Source: DASZFV01 sp036494575 (GTDB lineage: Bacteria; Myxococcota_A; Polyangia; Fen-1088). Taken from it: a DNA stretch of 64,000 nt. The notes beneath the pieces were generated by a model, which made no database searches, was not told the DNA's origin, and saw only the letters and a program-made list of their open reading frames with translations. A program made the translations under genes and the position numbers. The stretch is from NCBI GenBank assembly GCA_036494575.1, contig DASXOE010000147.1:5140-69139 (forward strand). The letters run 5' to 3'. Positions 1-8,070 of this stretch are shown here, in pieces (positions within the stretch are counted from its first letter, which is position 1; every line of letters begins with the position of its first letter).

Positions 1-395
1 TGCCGGCCCTGACCGTCGTGGTGGTCACCGTGGGCGGCTGGATGCTGAGCATGCGCAGCACCGTCATCAACGTGATGGCCGAGGACTACGTGCTGTTCGC
101 GCACGCCAAGGGCCTGCCCGAGATGCGGATCGTGTTCCACTACGTGGCCCGCAATGCGTTGCTGCCCAACCTGGCCGGCTTCGGGATGGCCTTGGGCTTC
201 GTGCTCTCGGGCTCGCTGCTCACCGAGATCATCTTTTCGTACCCCGGGCAGGGATACCTCCTGATTCGAGCCGTCAAGAGCCTCGACTATCCTCTCATCC
301 AGGGCCTGTTTCTCACGACGACGTTCTCGGTGCTGGGGGCGAACCTGCTCGTCGACGCCGCCCACGTCTGGCTCGATCCAAGGACGCGGGGCTGA
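1..395 (+). CDS. Dpp/Opp-type ABC transporter permease, first subunit (5' truncated by window edge)
   Basis: This is the C-terminal part of an inner-membrane permease of the peptide/nickel/oligosaccharide ABC importer family (DppB/OppB-like). The frame is open from the window edge to the TGA at 393-395. The visible protein has the EAA-loop region of this family, with AHAKGLPEMRIVFHYVARNA, followed by LLPNLAGFGMALGFVLSG and the conserved end of the family (EIIFSYPGQGYLL). The next permease starts 4 bases after its stop, and two ATPases follow, so it is part of one operon. The substrate is not fixed by the permease. The neighbouring chitin/chitosan enzymes suggest chito-oligosaccharides, which is inference. 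The solute-binding protein is not in the window and may lie upstream. Confidence 0.9.
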   Translation, partial: PALTVVVVTVGGWMLSMRSTVINVMAEDYVLFAHAKGLPEMRIVFHYVARNALLPNLAGFGMALGFVLSGSLLTEIIFSYPGQGYLLIRAVKSLDYPLIQGLFLTTTFSVLGANLLVDAAHVWLDPRTRG

Positions 396-399
396 CCGG

Positions 400-1308
400 A
401 TGAAGGCGCTGCTCGAGAATCGCAAGGCCCTCGTCGGGCTGGCCATCCTGGCCGTCTTCGCCGTCATCGCGGTCATTGGCCCGTGGATCGTCGGCGACGC
501 CGGCGAGTTCGTCGCCGTCCCGCTCGCGCCGCCTTCGCTCGCGCACTGGTTCGGAACCACCGGACAAGGACAGGACGTCCTCGCGCAGACCATCGCGGGC
601 ACGCGCAGCACCCTCCTCTTGGGTGTCATCGTGGGTTTCCTCACCGTGGCCATCGGCGCCATCGTCGGCACGGCCGCCGGTTACTTCGGCGGCTGGACCG
701 ACGAGCTGCTGACGCTCGTCATCAACCTGTTCTTGCTCATGCCGGGGCTGCCCCTCTGCGTCGTCATCGCGGCGTATCTGCCTTCGGGCTCGGCGACCAT
801 CGGCCTCGTGCTGGTCGTCACGGGCTGGGCCTGGAGCGCGCGCGTGATCCGGGCGCAGGCCCTCTCCTTGCGTCAGAGTGTCTTCGTCTCGGCGGCCGTC
901 GTGATCGGCGAAAGCCCGCTCCGCATCGTTCTGCTCGAGATCCTGCCCAACATGACGTCGCTGCTCGTCACCTCTTTCATCGGAGCCACCATCTACGCCA
1001 TCGGCGCCGAGGTGGGGCTGGAGTTCCTGGGGATGGGCAACATCGGGGCGGTGACCTGGGGCACCAACCTCTACTGGGCCAGCAACGACGTCGCCCTGCC
1101 CTCGGGCTCGTGGTGGACGTTCGTGCCCACAGGCGCCTCCATCGCGCTCGTCGGTTTCGCCCTCGCGATGATCAACAACGCGCTCGACGAGCTCAGCAAT
1201 CCGCGCCTCGGCGCCGAGCGTGCCTTCGTGCGCGCCACCGGGCGGAAGCGCCTGGAGATTCATGCCCCCACTCCGGTGCTGAGGACCGTGGCCAATGTCC
1301 GCCGCTGA
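400..1308 (+). CDS. Dpp/Opp-type ABC transporter permease, second subunit (DppC-like)
   Basis: Second inner-membrane permease of the importer, 302 aa, the usual size for DppC/OppC. An N-terminal membrane anchor (about residues 10-30) is followed by the periplasmic stretch HWFGTTGQGQDVLAQTIAGT, which matches the family motif (HxxGTDxxGRDVLSR). The membrane domain follows, with the EAA-loop region at about 145-185 and EVGLEFLGMGNIGAVTWG near residues 205-222. The ATG lies 4 bases after the stop of the first permease. Its 3' end overlaps the following ATPase gene by 14 bases. The four genes are clearly co-transcribed. Substrate is uncertain (peptide by family default, chito-oligosaccharide by context). 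Confidence 0.92.
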   Translation: MKALLENRKALVGLAILAVFAVIAVIGPWIVGDAGEFVAVPLAPPSLAHWFGTTGQGQDVLAQTIAGTRSTLLLGVIVGFLTVAIGAIVGTAAGYFGGWTDELLTLVINLFLLMPGLPLCVVIAAYLPSGSATIGLVLVVTGWAWSARVIRAQALSLRQSVFVSAAVVIGESPLRIVLLEILPNMTSLLVTSFIGATIYAIGAEVGLEFLGMGNIGAVTWGTNLYWASNDVALPSGSWWTFVPTGASIALVGFALAMINNALDELSNPRLGAERAFVRATGRKRLEIHAPTPVLRTVANVRR

Positions 1309-2322
1309 GCTCCTGGTCGTCGAGGACCTGCGGGTCGAATACCTGACCGAGCGGGGCGACGTGCGCATCGTCGACGACGTCTCGTTCCGGATCGGAGCCG
1401 GAGAGGCCTACGGGCTCGCGGGGGAGTCCGGCAGCGGCAAGTCGACGATCGCGCTGGCCATTCTGCGTCTGCTGCGGCCGCCCGCGGCCATCACGAACGG
1501 TCGCGTGTCGTTCTGCGGGACGGACCTGCTGTCCTTGAACGCCGCGGAGCTGCGGGCCTTCCGCTGGAAAGAGATCTCGCTCGTCACGCAGAGCGCTATG
1601 AGCGCCCTCAACCCGGTCTTGCGCGTGAGCGATCAGATCGTCGATGCCATCCTCGCTCACGAGCGCGTCTCGCGCCGCGAGGCGCTCGAGCGCGCCGCGG
1701 GCCTGTGCGACATCGTGGGCATCGACCGAGAGCGACTGCGGAGCTATCCCCATCAACTGTCGGGCGGGATGCGGCAGCGCATGGTCATCGCCATCGCCCT
1801 GGCATTGCGTCCCAAGCTCATCATCATGGACGAGCCGACGACGGCGCTCGACGTCGTGGTCCAAAAGCAGATCTTGAAGCGCATCCTCGATCTGAAAGAG
1901 AAGATGGGGTTCTCCATCCTCTTCATCACGCACGACCTCGCCCTCATGCTCCAACTTTGCGACCGCATCGGGATTCTCTATGCGGGCCGCCTCATGGAGA
2001 CCGCCCCGGCGGCGACCTTGCTCGGTCAGCCGCAGCACCCGTACACGCGCGGCCTCATGAGCTGCTTCCTCGAGGTGCACCAGCCCAAGGCCGACCGACG
2101 TGGCATCCCCGGCGTGCCCTCCGATCCGCGGCATCCGCCGGCCGGCTGCCGCTTTCACCCGCGCTGCGCCTTCGTCATGGACGTCTGCCGCGAGACGACT
2201 CCCCTGCTCACGTCGCGCGGCGCCGGCCACGAGAGCGCCTGCCACCTGCCGGGCGCTGCCGGGACCGAGGTCGCGCCCGCCCTCATCCCGCCCAGCGAAG
2301 TCACGGCCCGCAAGGTCACCTC

Positions 2323-2326
<4 letters not shown>
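1295..2326 (+). CDS. ABC transporter ATP-binding protein (DppD-like)
   Basis: Cytoplasmic ATPase subunit of the importer, 343 aa. Visible motifs in order are Walker A GESGSGKST near residue 47, the Q-loop (VTQSAMSALNP), the ABC signature LSGGMRQR, Walker B LIIMDEPTTALD and the H-loop FITHDLALM. The C-terminus has the oligopeptide/dipeptide transporter extension with CRFHPRCAFVMDVC; its cysteines resemble those that bind an iron-sulfur cluster in DppD-type ATPases. The start overlaps the upstream permease by 14 bases, and the stop overlaps the start of the partner ATPase (ATGA). DppD- and DppF-type ATPases normally pair as a heterodimer. Confidence 0.95.
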
Positions 2327-3309
<983 letters not shown>

Positions 3310-3446
3310 TGATCTCTGGATCGGGCTGCCTCATACGACCTCGCGGCCCAGCAGGAATGGCCCCAAACTTTATCAGGAATGAAAAGTCGCTCCCCTGGGG
3401 GCCGGGGTACACACAGAGTCGTCCTTTGTTGCCCAAGGAGCTAAGC

Positions 3447-5036
3447 ATGCGCACGCGAACTTCAGTCCTCATCGTGAGTCTCGGGTTTCTCGCTGGCGGG
3501 CTCGGCGCGTGCGGGCCCAAGCCTGGGCCGGGGACTGCATCCGGCGGCGCCGGCCAGCAGGGAAGTGGCAGCGCCGGCACGGGCAATCCGCAAGGCGGCG
3601 GCGGCACCGGCACCCCGCAGGCGGGGAACGGCGGCGGCGCGGCCGGGACGACCGGCTCGGGCGCGGCAGGGAGCACCGGCCAGGGCACGGCGGGCGCGGG
3701 CGCCGCGGGCAAGGTCGGCACGACCGGCGCCGCGGGCGGCACCGCCCAGGTGATGTGCCCCGCCGGCATGAACCGCTGCGACTGTCAGACGACAAAAGGC
3801 GACGGGATCAATATCGTCATCGACGATTTCGAGAACAACACGCTGCTCATCCCGGAGATCGACTCCCGCGCGGGCGAGTGGTTCGGCGTGGGCGCCGCGA
3901 CCACCGCCAAGTTCGGCGTCGAGGCCACCTCGGGCGGCTCGCCCGAGAGCACGAAGGCGCTGCATATGACGGGCCCGGCTTCGCTGCCGACGTGGGCCAC
4001 CTACGGCGTCCCGCTCGGACTGTGCTACGACGCGAGCGCCTTCTCCGGCATCAGCTTCTGGATGAAGGGAGACCCGACGGCCGGCAACAAGAGCGTGAAG
4101 TTCTCGATCGCCACGCCCCCGACCACCGAGAAGTCCGCGGGCGGGACGTGCCCGAACCTCGATGCGGGTTGCTACAACAGCTTCGCGGATCAGGACTACA
4201 TCACCGTCACGCCGACGTGGACGCAGTATTCGTTCACGTGGGCGCAGCTCAAGCAGGCGGACTGGGGTCCGACGGGAAAGAACGGTCTGGCCCCCGCCGG
4301 CTATATGCCGCAAAAGCAGATCCTGAACATCGACTTCGCGCCCGTCGACAATACCAAGGGCTACGACTTCTGGGTCGACGACGTCCGCCTCGCGGCGACC
4401 ACGCCCGGCAGCTGCGCCGACGTCGTGAGCCAGCAGATGTTCGAGGGCTTCTTCCCGGCGCGCAACGCGTTCTACACCTACGCGGGCTTCGCGGCGGCGG
4501 CGAAGCTGTGGCCGAGGTTCTGCGGCGAGGGCAGCGCGGACGTCAAGAAGCAGGAGGCGGCGGCGTTCTTCGCCCACCTCGTGCAGGAGTCGGGAAGCCT
4601 GCGCTACCTGGAGGAGATCGGCTGCGAGAACGGCTCCTGCGCCGCCAAGTACTGCGACAACACCCGCACCGACTTCCCGTGCGCCGCCGGCCAGTCCTAC
4701 CACGGCCGCGGCCCCATGCAGCTCAGCTGGAACTACAACTACGGCTCGGCGGGCAAAGCGCTCGGCCTGAGCTTCCTCGCGCAGCCGGCCACCGTCCTGG
4801 CCAGCCCGACCAACGCCTTCAACGCCGGGTTGTGGTTCTGGATGACCCGCCAGCCGGTCGACTCGGCCCACAACACGATCGTCTCCGGGCAGGGCTTCGG
4901 CGCGACCATCAAGATCGTCAACGGCCCGCTCGAGTGCGGCGGCAAGAACCCGACGGCGGTTCAGAACCGCGTGAACGCGTACCTCGACTTCACGACCCGC
5001 CTCGGCGTCGCCCCCGGTCCGAACACGGGCTGCTAG
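3447..5036 (+). CDS. GH19 chitinase lipoprotein with an N-terminal carbohydrate-binding-like domain
   Basis: Predicted exported lipoprotein that hydrolyses chitin, 529 aa. The ATG at 3447 has AAGGAG six bases upstream. The signal peptide ends in a lipobox LGAC (Cys22). Residues about 24-110 are a Gly/Ala/Thr/Ser-rich stalk. Residues about 115-325 form a jelly-roll-like domain (IDDFENNTLL ... STKALHMTG ... FWVDDVRL) resembling the C-terminal domain of the lipoprotein at 22406-23572. The C-terminal 190 residues are GH19: FFAHLVQESGSLRYLEEIG with E381 as the likely general acid and one of E389/E390/E394 as the second acid, then SYHGRGPMQLSWNYNYG and NAFNAGLWFWMTRQ. GH19 enzymes cut beta-1,4-GlcNAc links by inversion. 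Its place behind the ABC transporter fits uptake of its products. Confidence 0.93.
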   Translation: MRTRTSVLIVSLGFLAGGLGACGPKPGPGTASGGAGQQGSGSAGTGNPQGGGGTGTPQAGNGGGAAGTTGSGAAGSTGQGTAGAGAAGKVGTTGAAGGTAQVMCPAGMNRCDCQTTKGDGINIVIDDFENNTLLIPEIDSRAGEWFGVGAATTAKFGVEATSGGSPESTKALHMTGPASLPTWATYGVPLGLCYDASAFSGISFWMKGDPTAGNKSVKFSIATPPTTEKSAGGTCPNLDAGCYNSFADQDYITVTPTWTQYSFTWAQLKQADWGPTGKNGLAPAGYMPQKQILNIDFAPVDNTKGYDFWVDDVRLAATTPGSCADVVSQQMFEGFFPARNAFYTYAGFAAAAKLWPRFCGEGSADVKKQEAAAFFAHLVQESGSLRYLEEIGCENGSCAAKYCDNTRTDFPCAAGQSYHGRGPMQLSWNYNYGSAGKALGLSFLAQPATVLASPTNAFNAGLWFWMTRQPVDSAHNTIVSGQGFGATIKIVNGPLECGGKNPTAVQNRVNAYLDFTTRLGVAPGPNTGC

Positions 5037-5076
5037 AAAATGGTGCAGGGCCAGTAGAGCTCTCCGGCATCCGATC

Positions 5077-5124
5077 CCCTCGCGCAGGGAGAGGCGAGGG
5101 CCGCGACGACGCTCGGCGAGCGTC
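5077..5124. repeat. Twin GC-rich hairpins downstream of the chitinase gene
   Basis: Two inverted repeats lie in tandem: arms CCCTCGC/GCGAGGG (5077-5083 with 5094-5100, containing GGGAGAGG in the loop) and GACGCTC/GAGCGTC (5108-5114 with 5118-5124). They start 41 bases after the chitinase stop. No T-run follows, so this is not a classical intrinsic terminator. The sequence resembles the CTCTCCC/GGGAGAG hairpins at 6036-6060 and 51049-51073, which suggests a REP-like family. Confidence 0.5.
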
Positions 5125-5237
5125 TGGCGAGGGTGCCGCTATCATGGGCACTCTTTGTCCTGGCCCTTTAGTGTCTTTCTCTTTTGCGGCGGCGTCGCGC
5201 TCGACTACATACGATTTCGCCGTAGCGTGGAGAGTTG

Positions 5238-5336
5238 ATGCACTATACGTTCCTCTTCGCCTTCGCGATATTTGCGGTGGTTCTATGGGTTGTGATGGCA
5301 TTCGCCGCGGTGCACTCTACATCTACTGCCCCCTAA
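5238..5336 (+). CDS. Candidate tiny membrane peptide (doubtful)
   Basis: A 32-residue frame starting MHYTFLFAFAIFAVVLWVV would form one hydrophobic helix. Its ATG overlaps, as TGATG, the stop of another small frame (TTG 5155 to TGA 5238) that reads SVFLFCGGVALDYIRFRR. Both sit in a lower-GC patch. There is no clear Shine-Dalgarno sequence and no family is recognised. They may be small membrane peptides, debris of a frameshifted imported gene, or chance. Confidence 0.2.
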   Translation: MHYTFLFAFAIFAVVLWVVMAFAAVHSTSTAP

Positions 5337-6020
5337 AGTCCGGGAAGCTCGAGAACAAGTCGTTAGAGCAGTTGCCCGACAGTGTCCTTCGCACGCTGAT
5401 ACAGATCCCCTCGGATGTCGTGCTAGCTAAGCTCATCTTCGCGCAGCCGGGATTCTATCTGGCCGTGACTGAGTCCAGTGTCCATGAACTCACGGCCCCG
5501 AAACTGCGGTGACGACTCGAGGCGGTTGCAAGCCTCGCCGCCAAGCTCGATCTCGCTCTCGTATAAGAGGCAAGCTCCGCACCGCCGAGCATCCCGGCCA
5601 GGCACGCTCCCCAGTGCTCGGCGGTCGCCGTTCTGAGCCCACGTAGCTAGGGCGTCACACGGTTGTTCCGGCCTGCATCGTCGGCGCTTTGCGGTTTCGC
5701 GGCGGGCGCCTGTCCCCTTGCGCGAGATGATCGGGCGAGCGGCAAAAGCCTCCATCCGCGGACAGCCGACCGCTCGCCAGGACCGGACTTCAATCGTCAA
5801 TCGTCCAACTCGATCCGTCGATGGCGGAGTGATCGGGCGCTATGAGATCCACCTCAAAGAGGTAGGCGACGCCGGTGACCTTCGCGGACTCGACGAGGCT
5901 TTACATCGTGGCGGCGACCACAGTTCCGCGGGCGCCGCGCGCTGCGGCTCGGCATTCCCGCTCGCGGCGGAGGCCGGGCGTCGAGCAAACTCGTTCAACT
6001 CGCTCGGGAGTTTCTCACCC

Positions 6021-6060
6021 GGCGCCTTCGGCGCCGGCCTCTCCCGGACCGGGAGAGGCC
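6021..6060. repeat. Hairpin pair at the 3' end of the outer-membrane protein gene
   Basis: GGCGCC-TTC-GGCGCC at 6021-6035 is followed directly by a perfect 25-base inverted repeat at 6036-6060 (GGCCTCTCCCGG, one base, complement). It lies 14 bases beyond the stop of the minus-strand gene ending at 6075. On the transcribed strand it could stop or protect the transcript. No T-run follows. It belongs to the same type as the hairpins at 5077 and 51049. Confidence 0.55.
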
Positions 6061-6074
6061 CAGAGGAGACAGGC

Positions 6075-7889
6075 CTACCAGTACATGTTGGCGATGATGC
6101 TCGCGACGTCCTTGTCGGGAACGGCCGACATGCCCGTCGAGGGGAAGGCGAGCTGCACCTCTGACCCGTTGAAGTAGCGCGAGTACTGGAAATAGATCTC
6201 TTCGTGGCTCACGAAGGACGTGCGTAGGAGCACCCGCGGCGACACCACCGTGAACGACTTGTGGCTGTTGTCGAGGTCGGGTTGCACCAGATCGACGCGC
6301 GTCGAGAAGCCAAACCAGTACAAGGGCAGGTAGGCCACGTCTGCGCCGAACTTCAGCTTCTTGTGTCCATTGACGAAGGTCGGGTCGTTTGGATCGTCGG
6401 CAGTGACGACGTTGTACATGCCGAACACGGACGCCAGAAGATCGGCGCTCTGCCCGTAGAACTGGTCGGTGCCCTGAAGGAACGTCGCGAGGCTGAAGGT
6501 GTACTGCCACGCCAGGGAGTCGACCTTCCCGTTGCCCGGCGAGGACGGGCCAAAGAAGTTTTGGGCCAAGCTCCATCCTTCCCAGGAGTGAAGGACCTCG
6601 ATCGCTCCAGCGACGCGGAGGGAGTTCAGGGCGTCGATGTGCGCGTAGCCCAGGAAGGCGCTTCCATACCGAGAATTGTTGAGCTTGGCGCCGATGCCCA
6701 TGCTCGTGATGTGCCCGTCGGGCTCGGTCGGTCCCGTAGAAGCGTAGGTGAAGCTGTTGAGGTAGTGAGCGGCGAGCGTGAAGGTATCCTTGTAGGTGAA
6801 GCCCACGTGAGCGTGGTGCAGCAACGTGGGCAGCTGCTGAACCGGCCCTGCGTACGGCAGGTACGAGAGGTTCAGGCTGTTTGGCTGAAATTCTTGGACG
6901 TCCAACCGGACGCCGATCCCGTGCTCGACCTGGAGGGTGAAGTCCTTGTTGAGATCGTAGAAGACGCTCAGCGTCTCGCCCTCGGTGTGGGTGCGCCCGA
7001 ACAGGTACGTCTCGTACTCGCCCGCGTCGTACCGGCCCGCGCTCCCGTAGCCGCCGTGGAAGGAGCCGACGTTCCAGATGAAACCGCCCCTGGGCCCGAA
7101 GAACTCGGGATAGTTGAACGTGAGCCACGCCTCGTTGATGCCGAGCTGCGCGCTCAGGTCCTTCCAGCCGGAGTCGCTGAGGTTGTAAGCGGCGATCATC
7201 ACGTTGGCCTGCACCCGCGCGTCGCCGTAAGAGAACAGCAGCTCCGTCCAAGGACCGCCGAGCTGATTGGTGTACTGCCACTCGGTGTAGGCGCTGTCGG
7301 GGATGTAGGGCGGCGAGTGGAGCTTGAGCCCGGTGTAACCGGTGGGCAGGCCCGCGCCGTTTCCGAAGCCGACCATGATGGGGGCGCGGAGGAATCCGTG
7401 GAAATTGATCTGGCCGGGCTTCAACGTCGCCGTCGGGGACACCGGCCCGTTCGGAGGGACGACGAGACCTCCGTACTGCAGGGCGCCCGGGTTGAGGCCG
7501 AGGCCCTGCCTGCTCACGCGGAGCTCCTCGGAGATCTTCTCCGTCGCGGCGTTCTCGGGCGCGGGGTCGGCGGGCTTGATCGGCTCGATCTTGGCCGGGT
7601 CCGGTGTCGGCGGCGCCGCCGCCTGCGGTGCCGCCGACAGCGGCGGCTCTGCCTTGGGCGCCTCGGGCGGCGCGCTCGCGGGGGCGACGGCGGGCGCGAC
7701 GGCGGGGGCGACGGCGGGCGCGACGGAAGGAGCCGCGGCGGAGGCGCTCGCCGGCGCTGGGGCGGCGACCGGAGTCGCCGCGGGTCCTTGCGCCGCCGCC
7801 GCCCACACCGTAGAGGATGCCAGCTGCGGAGCCAGCAGGGAGAGGACGATCGCCGGGAGGAGAACGGCCGGACCGGATGCTCGGATCAT
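6075..7889 (-). CDS. Large outer-membrane beta-barrel protein (porin-like)
   Basis: Exported protein of 604 aa. The ATG at 7889 is preceded by AAGGGA at good spacing. The signal peptide has the core LLPAIVLSLLAPQL and a likely cut near AAAA. A Pro/Ala-rich linker with repeated APAVAPAVAP follows to about residue 110. The rest consists of alternating aromatic/hydrophobic strands (for example INFHGFLRAPIMVGFGNG, WLTFNYPEFFGPRGGF) and ends in the aromatic C-terminus IIANMYW, typical of barrel proteins inserted by BamA. No substrate motif is recognised. It stands divergent to an AraC-type regulator inside the chitin/chitosan region, so an oligosaccharide channel is a reasonable guess, not shown by sequence. 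Confidence 0.75.
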   Translation of the reverse strand: MIRASGPAVLLPAIVLSLLAPQLASSTVWAAAAQGPAATPVAAPAPASASAAAPSVAPAVAPAVAPAVAPASAPPEAPKAEPPLSAAPQAAAPPTPDPAKIEPIKPADPAPENAATEKISEELRVSRQGLGLNPGALQYGGLVVPPNGPVSPTATLKPGQINFHGFLRAPIMVGFGNGAGLPTGYTGLKLHSPPYIPDSAYTEWQYTNQLGGPWTELLFSYGDARVQANVMIAAYNLSDSGWKDLSAQLGINEAWLTFNYPEFFGPRGGFIWNVGSFHGGYGSAGRYDAGEYETYLFGRTHTEGETLSVFYDLNKDFTLQVEHGIGVRLDVQEFQPNSLNLSYLPYAGPVQQLPTLLHHAHVGFTYKDTFTLAAHYLNSFTYASTGPTEPDGHITSMGIGAKLNNSRYGSAFLGYAHIDALNSLRVAGAIEVLHSWEGWSLAQNFFGPSSPGNGKVDSLAWQYTFSLATFLQGTDQFYGQSADLLASVFGMYNVVTADDPNDPTFVNGHKKLKFGADVAYLPLYWFGFSTRVDLVQPDLDNSHKSFTVVSPRVLLRTSFVSHEEIYFQYSRYFNGSEVQLAFPSTGMSAVPDKDVASIIANMYW

Positions 7890-8070
7890 GAATTATTCCC
7901 TTTTGCCGTGGCCGTTCGCTGGCCGACCACGTTGCTATCACACCGAGACGATCGACAGATACCCCGCGAAGAACTGTACATCCAATTGATTAGAAAAAAT
8001 GTCCGGCCGCCGCGCCCTCGGGGACGACGCGCGTGCCTCGCTTGAAAAATGGTCACTTCCCGAATACTAG
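7890..8070. promoter_or_regulatory. Divergent promoter region, outer-membrane protein / AraC regulator
   Basis: 181 bases separate the two divergent starts. The part around 7975-8000 is AT-rich relative to the surroundings (TTGATTAGAAAAAATG), as expected for a promoter. Both genes must be started from here. AraC-type proteins often bind such regions to control the divergent gene and themselves; no operator repeat was identified by eye. Confidence 0.45.

Larger units (their letters stand above)
5037..6074. other. 1.04 kb gap without a convincing gene
   Basis: Between the chitinase stop and the end of the outer-membrane protein gene no frame shows consistent coding character. The stretch contains paired hairpins at 5077-5124, a segment of visibly lower GC at about 5143-5512 with two tiny hydrophobic open frames and a fragment without start context, and hairpins at 6021-6060. 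Between 5513 and 6015 several frames stay open for 80-150 codons, but they lack ribosome binding sites and recognisable motifs. It may be a decayed insertion or gene remnant. Confidence 0.5.

Noticed and set aside
313..1368. Long minus-strand open frame opposite the second permease
   Set aside because: It is the antisense of a clear permease gene; its Arg/Asp/Gly-rich product is the usual shadow in high-GC DNA.
5423..5800. 125-codon minus-strand frame in the gap
   Set aside because: No ribosome binding site, no family resemblance, composition like the other chance frames there.
6021..6060. Classical rho-independent terminator
   Set aside because: Strong hairpins but no run of T on either strand, so only a repeat/hairpin element is claimed.
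5718..6177. Overlapping plus-strand frames of 100-148 codons
   Set aside because: They run into the hairpins and the opposite-strand barrel gene and encode low-information Arg/Gly-rich sequence.
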